Of a stretch of 47,686 nt of DNA, positions 41,944 through 47,686 are shown piece after piece. The notes beneath the pieces are model-generated. The model searched no databases. It worked only from the letters and a program-made list of their open reading frames with translations, and was not told the DNA's origin. Every line of letters starts with the position of its first letter. Position 1 is the first letter of the stretch. The stretch covers positions 1 through 47,686 of the forward strand of contig CAMIWE010000013.1 of the NCBI GenBank assembly GCA_946402335.1, read 5' to 3'. Made by a program: the position numbers and the translations under genes. The stretch comes from an uncultured Lachnoclostridium sp. Lineage in GTDB: Bacteria; Bacillota; Clostridia; Lachnospirales; Lachnospiraceae.

Positions 41944-42260
41944 TGCGTTATTCCCTCCTAAAAAAATGAGTGGTTTTTTTACTGACTGAATTATTGTAGC
42001 ACATTATTTCGGAAAATGATATATGATATTTCAACTTTTTTTGAACTTTTTTGCACTTTTTTTCAGGAACACAGATTTTGAACAAGGTCTTGAAGTTTGC
42101 ACGGAAGTTTAGTAAAGTATAAAACATAGCGGATTGCGTGGTGTATGACGCATTATCACGCATTTTCCGTAATCATGACATCATCGACCGGATGCCCCGA
42201 GCGGTATCCGGCAGAACGGGAAAACTTTGGGAGCGGAAGCGTCCCGAAGGAGGTTTTGTT
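41944..42260. other. Divergent AT-rich region between pilT and the CapA gene
   Basis: About 317 bp with no gene. It holds a TACAAT-like -10 for pilT on the minus strand (41993-41998, preceded by TG), T-tracts at 42036-42042, 42047-42052 and 42057-42063 with a 10-11-bp spacing (curved DNA), and a weak plus-strand -10 TATAAA at 42118-42123. The 5' part of the next frame (42138-42260) is open but lacks a ribosome binding site at its first ATG. Confidence 0.55.
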
Positions 42261-43667
42261 TTGGATCAGAGAGAATACGAAAGACTTCGCAGAGCCTATC
42301 AGGAACGCAAGAGGAAGAGCCGTCAGCGCAGAAAGATTGCGATCGCGCTGTTCGGGATCGTAATCATCGGGCTTCTTGTATGGCTTGTTGCGGGTCTTAT
42401 GAAGAAGCCGGGCAATCCGGGCGGATCGGGAGTTACCGATACGCCGGCTTCCGTAACCCCGACGAAAAAGTCGACATCCACACCGGTGCCGACCGATACG
42501 CCGACGCCCACGCCGACACCGACGCCGACGCCGATGCCGAAGGTCGTTTCGCTTGTGGCGGTTGGCGACAATCTGTATGACTGGGATATTCTGGAAGACG
42601 GGTATCTCGGTGACGGCAAATTCAGCTTTGCCGGCTACTACGATAACATTGAGCCGTATGCGAAGATGGCGGATTTCGCCGTGATCAACCAGGAGACGCC
42701 TCTCGGCGGTGACGGCGGATACCAGTCCTCCGGTACCGAGGTGGATTATATCAAGCAGAGAAACCGCTGGGGTTCCTATCACGGATATGCAACCTTCAAC
42801 ACGCCTTACGAGGCGGCCGAGGAATTCATGAAGGCGGGCTTTAACGTGGTCACTTCGGCGACGAACCATTCCTCGGATTACGGATATAAGGCCATTCAGG
42901 CAACCCTTGATTTCTGGAAGAATTATCCGAACATCACGGTTCTCGGAATGCATGACAGCGCCGAGTCCCAGGAGCAGATCGCGGTGGTCGAGAAGTACGG
43001 CATTAAGATCGCCCTTTTGAATTATACCTATGGCGTGAATATCAATTCGGCGCTGAAGGAAGCTCCGTACTCGATTGATATTCTGGAAGTTTCCAAGGTA
43101 AAACGCGATGTGGAACGCGCCAGGGAAATCGCCGATTTCGTCGTTGTATTCCCGCACTGGGGAACCGAGTATTCCCTGAGTGCTTCCTCTTACCAGAAGG
43201 AGTGGGCAAAGCGTTTTGCGGAGTACGGCGTTGACGTCGTGATCGGCGCACATCCGCACATTTGCCAGCCGATGGAGTTTTATGACCGTCCGGACGGAAC
43301 GAAGATGCCGGTTTATTATTCCCTCGGCAACTTCCTTTCCATCTTTAGAAATGCCGACTGCGAACTCGAGGGCATGGCTTATGTCGAGTTCTACAAGGAC
43401 GGCGACACGAAGTATGTTAAGGAGAGCACGGTTATCCCGCTCGTAAACCATTATAACTATGACGGGTCACGGTTCCGTTCCCGCTGCAATTTCACCGTAT
43501 ACGCGCTGCAGGATTATACGCTTTCGCTGGCTGCAGAGCACGGGTGTCTTAAGTTCGGGGACGGCAAAGGCTTCTCAAGAGACCGTATGGTAAATCTGGC
43601 GCAGAAGCTGTGGGGCGATAACATCAAGACCGTGGACTGGACCGTTACGGAGGAGAAATACCGTTAG
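42261..43667 (+). CDS. CapA-family poly-gamma-glutamate synthesis-type protein
   Basis: A 468-residue protein read from TTG 42261, chosen because AAGGAGG lies 7 bp before it; a longer frame from 42138 lacks one. A basic start, one helix (about 26-46), a Pro-Thr linker (about 55-92) and a metallophosphatase-like CapA domain: AVGDNLYDWDI, VINQETPLGGDGG, TSATNHSSDYG, PHWGTEYSLSASS and GAHPHICQP. CapA/PgsA proteins take part in capsule polymer export; no capBCA partners are near, so the role is unknown. It should face the outside. Confidence 0.88.
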   Translation: MDQREYERLRRAYQERKRKSRQRRKIAIALFGIVIIGLLVWLVAGLMKKPGNPGGSGVTDTPASVTPTKKSTSTPVPTDTPTPTPTPTPTPMPKVVSLVAVGDNLYDWDILEDGYLGDGKFSFAGYYDNIEPYAKMADFAVINQETPLGGDGGYQSSGTEVDYIKQRNRWGSYHGYATFNTPYEAAEEFMKAGFNVVTSATNHSSDYGYKAIQATLDFWKNYPNITVLGMHDSAESQEQIAVVEKYGIKIALLNYTYGVNINSALKEAPYSIDILEVSKVKRDVERAREIADFVVVFPHWGTEYSLSASSYQKEWAKRFAEYGVDVVIGAHPHICQPMEFYDRPDGTKMPVYYSLGNFLSIFRNADCELEGMAYVEFYKDGDTKYVKESTVIPLVNHYNYDGSRFRSRCNFTVYALQDYTLSLAAEHGCLKFGDGKGFSRDRMVNLAQKLWGDNIKTVDWTVTEEKYR

Positions 43668-43763
43668 CATCCCGTTTAATCCCTTCTTTTCGGAAAAGGG
43701 GATCGGCATATGCCGAAACGGATACGATACACATTACCGGGACATCCCGGGGAAAGGAATCCC

Positions 43764-45449
43764 ATGACCGGAGCGGAAATTGTAATCCGATGCCTGCGCG
43801 AGCAGGGAGTTGATACGGTATTCGGCTATCCCGGAGCCACCAATCTGGCTCTGTATGATGCCTTATGCAAAGACAACGGGATACGGCATATCTTGACGGC
43901 ACATGAGCAGGGCGCCTGTCACGCGGCCGACGGGTATGCGCGGGTCAGCGGAAAGCCGGGCGTATGCATGGCGACAAGCGGACCGGGTGCGACCAACCTC
44001 GTAACGGGTATCGCCACCGCCATGATGGACAGTGTCCCCTTGGTTGCCATTACCTGCAACGTTGCGGTGGATTCCATCGGAAAGGACAGTTTCCAGGAGG
44101 TGGATATATTCGGTATCACGCTTCCCATTACGAAACATAATTACCTGGTAAAAGACATTCATGAGCTGCCTTCGGTAATGAAGCGGGCATTTGAGATTGC
44201 CTCGGAAGGACGCCGCGGACCGGTTCTTGTGGATATCGCGAAGGATGTAACCAGGGCGGAACTGTCGGACGAAGAATACCGGAAGTGTCTTGCAAATTGC
44301 GGGACCGTCAAACACGGCAAAGCCTTTACGGATGCCGGCGATGCGGACCTATTCTGGAATATCATCAACGAGGCGAAGCGCCCCGTGATCCTAACCGGCG
44401 GCGGAGCCGTTGCTTCGGATGCGGAAGAGGAGATTGCCGCATTTGCCGAATATCTGGACGCACCGGTTTGCGAAACCCTGATGGGCAAGAGCGCCTATCC
44501 CGGAAGCGGCCACCGCTACCTCGGAATGGTCGGCCAGCACGGAACAAAGGCGGCCAATACCGCGCTTCGCGAATGCGACTGTGTCATCGCGCTCGGCGTG
44601 CGTTTCAGCGAACGCGTGACCGGCGATACCGCAACGTTCTGCCGGCAGGCGAAAATCTGCCAGATCGATCTGGATGCGGCGGAAATCAATAAAAACGTTA
44701 CGGCGGACGCATGGATCCGCGGCGATGTAAAGGAAAGCCTCCGCGGGTATTCGGAACGGGTTACGAAGAAGCACAATCCGGAATGGATGAGCCGCATGTG
44801 CGAGCTTCGGGAGAAGGACCGCGAGGAGGGACTTCGCAGGATGGATCCTTCCAGCGGAACTGCACTTGACGGAACCTATCTGGCCATGCTGATTGACCGG
44901 ATCACAGCCGGAAACGCCATTCTTTCTACAGATGTAGGACAGCATCAAATGTGGATGGCGCGTAATTACCGCGTAACAAAGCCGCACCGCTTTCTGACCT
45001 CCGGCGGACTCGGAACGATGGGGTACGGACTCCCTGCTGCCATCGGCGCAGCATGTGCCGCACCGGGCGAAAAGGTCATCAATGTAACCGGCGACGGATG
45101 CTTCCGCATGAATATGAACGAACTGAGCACGGTGGCGAGATACCGGCTTCCGGTTATCGACATCGTATTTGACAATCACGCCCTCGGACTGGTACACCAG
45201 TGGCAGCATATGTTCTACGGAGACCGGTTCTTTGAGACGGAACTGCCGCAAGGACCGGATTACGTCCGCATCGCCGAAGCGATGGGAATCCCCGGTTACC
45301 GTGTACGGACCAAGGAGGAGGCGGAAAAGGTCATCACGGCCGCCTATGCCGGCAAAGGACCCGCCGTCATCGTCTGCGAGCTGCAGCCGGATGACAGCCT
45401 GTGGACGTCGGTATGGCAGTCGGAGCCAAAGAGCGGAGACGCTATTTGA
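43764..45449 (+). CDS. ilvB: Acetolactate synthase-like large subunit
   Basis: A 561-residue ThDP-dependent enzyme of the acetohydroxyacid synthase family, first step of branched-chain amino acid synthesis. GYPGATNLALYDAL and HEQGACHAADGYAR (with the catalytic Glu) are the start of the pyrimidine domain; the ThDP-metal motif is TGDGCFRMNMNELSTVARY. GYPGATN differs from the more usual GYPGGAV, so a related 2-oxo acid enzyme is possible. No ilvN small subunit follows. ATG 43764 follows GGGGAAAGG; an upstream ATG at 43710 has none. A terminator follows at 45533. Confidence 0.85.
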   Translation: MTGAEIVIRCLREQGVDTVFGYPGATNLALYDALCKDNGIRHILTAHEQGACHAADGYARVSGKPGVCMATSGPGATNLVTGIATAMMDSVPLVAITCNVAVDSIGKDSFQEVDIFGITLPITKHNYLVKDIHELPSVMKRAFEIASEGRRGPVLVDIAKDVTRAELSDEEYRKCLANCGTVKHGKAFTDAGDADLFWNIINEAKRPVILTGGGAVASDAEEEIAAFAEYLDAPVCETLMGKSAYPGSGHRYLGMVGQHGTKAANTALRECDCVIALGVRFSERVTGDTATFCRQAKICQIDLDAAEINKNVTADAWIRGDVKESLRGYSERVTKKHNPEWMSRMCELREKDREEGLRRMDPSSGTALDGTYLAMLIDRITAGNAILSTDVGQHQMWMARNYRVTKPHRFLTSGGLGTMGYGLPAAIGAACAAPGEKVINVTGDGCFRMNMNELSTVARYRLPVIDIVFDNHALGLVHQWQHMFYGDRFFETELPQGPDYVRIAEAMGIPGYRVRTKEEAEKVITAAYAGKGPAVIVCELQPDDSLWTSVWQSEPKSGDAI

Positions 45450-45532
45450 TCGAAGGCGGAGAAGCCGCGTGTTTGGACGAATTTTACCGGATAAATACGG
45501 CACATTTGCCGTAAGAAAAACAGGACTTTGAG

Positions 45533-45567
45533 ACGGTTGCCGGAGGGATTTCCGGCAGCCGTTTTTT
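45533..45567 (+). terminator. Intrinsic terminator
   Basis: ACGG-TGCCGGA pairs with TCCGGCA-CCGT around a short loop and is followed by TTTTT. The space from here to the serC promoter at 45627 holds nothing clear. Confidence 0.85.
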
Positions 45568-45626
45568 GTGTGTTAGGCCGGTAGAAAAATAATGCGCAAC
45601 TTTTGGCAGATATCGTGCAACGGAGG

Positions 45627-45655
45627 TTGACTTTTACGGGTGGAAGGAATAGAAT
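45627..45655 (+). promoter_or_regulatory. Promoter of serC-serA
   Basis: TTGACT (45627-45632), 17-bp spacer, TAGAAT (45650-45655), about 97 bp before the serC start. The leader contains a short GTCTC/GAGAC hairpin. Confidence 0.75.
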
Positions 45656-45751
45656 GAGGATTGTACGGTGGCCCCGGCAGATAGTGTCTCCCGAGACCGC
45701 AAAAACCGTACCAAAATAAATTACCGATATATTCTAAAGGAGGATGTAACC

Positions 45752-46834
45752 ATGGCAAGAGTTTATAACTTTTCCGCGGGTCCGGCTGTATTGCCGGAAG
45801 AAGTATTAAAGGAAGCCGCAGCAGAAATGCTCGACTACCAGGGCAGCGGCCAGTCCGTTATGGAGATGAGCCACCGCTCCAAAGTATTTGACAAGATTAT
45901 CAAGGATGCAGAGCAGGATCTTCGTGACCTTCTCAATATTCCGGATAATTACAAGGTTCTGTTCCTTCAGGGCGGCGCACATCTGCAGTTCGCAATGATC
46001 CCGATGAACCTTATGAAGAACAAGGTCGCTGACTATATCGTTACCGGTCAGTGGGCGAAGAGAGCTTTCAAGGAAGCTCAGAAGTTCGGCGATGCAAAGT
46101 GCATTGCTTCAAGCGAAGACAAGACATTTTCCTATATTCCGGATTGCTCCGATCTCCCGATCGATGAGAATGCGGACTATGTTTATATCTGCGAGAACAA
46201 TACCATTTACGGTACCAAGTTCAAAACTCTCCCGAACACCAAGGGCAAGGATCTCGTTGCTGACGTATCCTCCTGCTTCTTAAGCGAGCCCATGGATGTT
46301 TCCAAGTATGCCGTTATCTACGGCGGCGCTCAGAAGAACATCGGACCTGCCGGTGTCGTTATCGCGATCATTCGTGAAGACCTGATCACCGAGGACGTTC
46401 TTCCGGGTACTCCTACCATGCTTCAGTACAAGACGCATGCGGACAACGATTCTCTGTACAATACCCCTCCGTGCTATGGCATTTACATTTGCGGCAAGGT
46501 ATTCAAGTGGCTCAAGAAGCAGGGCGGTCTTGAGGTAATGAAGGAGCGCAACGAGAAGAAGGCTGCGATTCTTTATGATTTCCTTGATCAGAGCAAGCTC
46601 TTCAAGGGCACTGTTGAGAAGAATTCCCGTTCCCTTATGAACGTTCCGTTCGTAACCGGCGATGCCGATCTCGATGCGAAGTTCATCAAGGAAGCTACCG
46701 AAGCAGGCTTCGTAAACCTTAAGGGACACAGAAGTGTCGGCGGTATGCGTGCATCCATCTACAATGCTATGCCGATCGAAGGTGTTGAGAAGCTGGTTGC
46801 ATTCATGAAGAAGTTCGAAGAAGAGAACGCTTAA
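45752..46834 (+). CDS. serC: Phosphoserine aminotransferase SerC
   Basis: A 360-residue PLP enzyme that makes phosphoserine from 3-phosphohydroxypyruvate and glutamate. The start YNFSAGPAVLPEEVL, then GSGQSVMEMSHRSK, QGGAHLQFAMIPMN and the PLP Lys in YGGAQKNIGPAG are typical. ATG 45752 follows AAAGGAGG. Codons in this gene and the next favour a few strong ones (AAG, GGC), suggesting high expression. It is 31 bp before serA. Confidence 0.97.
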   Translation: MARVYNFSAGPAVLPEEVLKEAAAEMLDYQGSGQSVMEMSHRSKVFDKIIKDAEQDLRDLLNIPDNYKVLFLQGGAHLQFAMIPMNLMKNKVADYIVTGQWAKRAFKEAQKFGDAKCIASSEDKTFSYIPDCSDLPIDENADYVYICENNTIYGTKFKTLPNTKGKDLVADVSSCFLSEPMDVSKYAVIYGGAQKNIGPAGVVIAIIREDLITEDVLPGTPTMLQYKTHADNDSLYNTPPCYGIYICGKVFKWLKKQGGLEVMKERNEKKAAILYDFLDQSKLFKGTVEKNSRSLMNVPFVTGDADLDAKFIKEATEAGFVNLKGHRSVGGMRASIYNAMPIEGVEKLVAFMKKFEEENA

Positions 46835-46865
46835 TGACAACGTGTTAACAGGAGAATGATGAGAT

Positions 46866-47686
46866 ATGAAATACGCATGTTTGAATCCCATCGCACAGGT
46901 GGGCTTGGACGTTTTTAACGACAAGTATGAAAAGGTTGATGATTTTAACGATGCCGATCTTGCGCTTGTGCGCAGCGCGGCAATGCATGATATGGAATTC
47001 AGTGACAAGCTGCTTGCGGTTGCAAGAGCCGGTGCCGGCGTAAACAACATCCCGCTTGATAAGCTCGCTGAGAAAGGTGTCGTTGTATTTAACACACCCG
47101 GTGCCAATGCAAACGGTGTAAAGGAGCTTGTAATTGCAGGCCTTCTTCTTACCAGCCGTGATATCCTCGGCGGAATCGATTTCGTACAGAGCATTAAGGA
47201 CGACGAGAATGTTGCCAAGCTTGTTGAGAAAGGCAAAGGCAAATTCGCCGGCAAGGAAATCCAGGGCAAGAAACTCGGCGTTATCGGTCTCGGCGCAATC
47301 GGCGTTCTGGTTGCCAATGCGGCCAGCGCTCTCGGCATGACCGTTTACGGCTGCGACCCTTACATTTCCGTAGAGAATGCATGGAAGCTTTCCCGCAACG
47401 TTATTCATGTAAATACCCGTGAGGAGATCTTCCAGGAGTGCGATTATATTACCGTACATGTTCCGCTTCTTGATGATACCAAGAAGATGATCAACAGCGA
47501 TACGATTGCCATGATGAAGGACGGCGTTGTGATTCTGAACTTCGCGCGTGACCTTCTGGTTGATGACGACGCAATGGAAGAGGCACTTGCTTCCGGCAAA
47601 GTTGCCCATTATATCACCGATTTCCCGAATGCCCGCACCGCAGGCATGAAGGGTGTTATCGCAATCCCGCATCTCGGCGCTTCCAC
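46866..47686 (+). CDS. serA: D-3-phosphoglycerate dehydrogenase SerA (cut by window end)
   Basis: The first 273 residues of an NAD-dependent enzyme that oxidises 3-phosphoglycerate to phosphohydroxypyruvate, the substrate of SerC. Visible are ARAGAGVNNIPLDKL, NTPGANANGVKELVIAGLL, the NAD fold LGVIGLGAIGVLVANAASALG (in parts) and ILNFARDLLVDDDA with the substrate Arg. The late His and the possible ACT domain lie beyond the edge. ACAGGAG is 11 bp before the ATG. Co-transcription with serC is likely. Confidence 0.96.
   Translation, partial: MKYACLNPIAQVGLDVFNDKYEKVDDFNDADLALVRSAAMHDMEFSDKLLAVARAGAGVNNIPLDKLAEKGVVVFNTPGANANGVKELVIAGLLLTSRDILGGIDFVQSIKDDENVAKLVEKGKGKFAGKEIQGKKLGVIGLGAIGVLVANAASALGMTVYGCDPYISVENAWKLSRNVIHVNTREEIFQECDYITVHVPLLDDTKKMINSDTIAMMKDGVVILNFARDLLVDDDAMEEALASGKVAHYITDFPNARTAGMKGVIAIPHLGAS

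Noticed and set aside
42156-43451. A long minus-strand frame opposite the CapA gene
   Set aside because: The plus strand encodes recognised CapA motifs; the opposite frame has no recognisable domain and has Arg-rich runs from the Pro-Thr linker.
46280-47338. A 352-codon minus-strand frame over serC-serA
   Set aside because: serC and serA are certain on the plus strand.
1-47686. tRNA, rRNA, prophage or insertion sequences
   Set aside because: No cloverleaf with T-loop, transposase, integrase or phage structural motif was seen in any supported reading frame.

Overview
The window looks like a chromosomal segment of an anaerobic, low-to-mid GC Firmicute, most likely of the Lachnospiraceae or a neighbouring clostridial family. 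The reasons are AGGAGG-type ribosome binding sites, TTGACA/TATAAT promoters with 17-bp spacers, lipoproteins with Thr-Pro-rich linkers, a flavodiiron protein carrying rubredoxin, a thiW-thiM-thiE-thiD-cytX-thiN salvage operon behind a TPP riboswitch, and no sign of an outer-membrane biogenesis set. This placement is inference from gene content; no rRNA or tRNA was seen. About fifty protein genes are supported. Nearly all lie on the plus strand; the exceptions are a three-gene acyl/NRPS-like operon (6.7-10.0 kb), the flavodiiron protein (32.9-34.8 kb) and pilT (40.9-41.9 kb). No phage, transposon or CRISPR was found.

Layout. 0-3.9 kb: the tail of an unknown gene, a TIGR04076 protein, a YcaQ/AlkX-like DNA glycosylase, an AraC-type regulator with effector domain, and a diguanylate cyclase. 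3.9-6.7 kb: two exported proteins of unknown function flanking a broken phosphotransferase gene. 6.7-10.0 kb (minus): acyl ligase, carrier protein and condensation-domain protein in one operon, with an odd 35-bp tandem repeat of the ligase 3' end. 10.2-13.7 kb: a lipoprotein metallo-hydrolase, a GH43-type glycosidase, a flavin reductase-like protein and a small membrane protein. 13.8-21.4 kb: a run of small metabolic enzymes (two Nudix hydrolases, a 2H phosphoesterase-GNAT fusion, methyltransferase, hypoxanthine-DNA glycosylase, polysaccharide deacetylase-like protein, cyclase, MBL hydrolase, GNAT, unknown protein, flavodoxin).

21.5-26.8 kb: the thiamin salvage operon. It imports the thiazole and pyrimidine moieties (ThiW, CytX), phosphorylates them (ThiM, ThiD), joins them (ThiE) and makes the diphosphate (ThiN), under TPP control. 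An unexplained, hairpin-rich 240-nt leader sits between the riboswitch terminator and thiW. 27.0-31.9 kb: an FtsX-type ABC transporter (permease, ATPase, permease) followed by a NarL-type histidine kinase and response regulator. 31.9-36.3 kb: a bacterial PARG-like protein, the four-domain flavodiiron protein, an ADP-ribose-type Nudix hydrolase and an Sfp-type phosphopantetheinyl transferase that could activate the carrier protein at 8 kb.

36.3-47.7 kb: a serine beta-lactamase-like hydrolase, a four-helix membrane protein, a Thr-Pro lipoprotein, a 5'-nucleotidase family protein, an orphan pilT, a CapA-family protein with a TTG start, an acetolactate synthase-like enzyme, serC, and the start of serA, which runs off the window.

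The best candidates for something little described are the acyl ligase-carrier-condensation operon with its repeat, the 2H-GNAT fusion protein, and the structured leader upstream of thiW. Several intergenic regions also place promoters inside or against hairpins.
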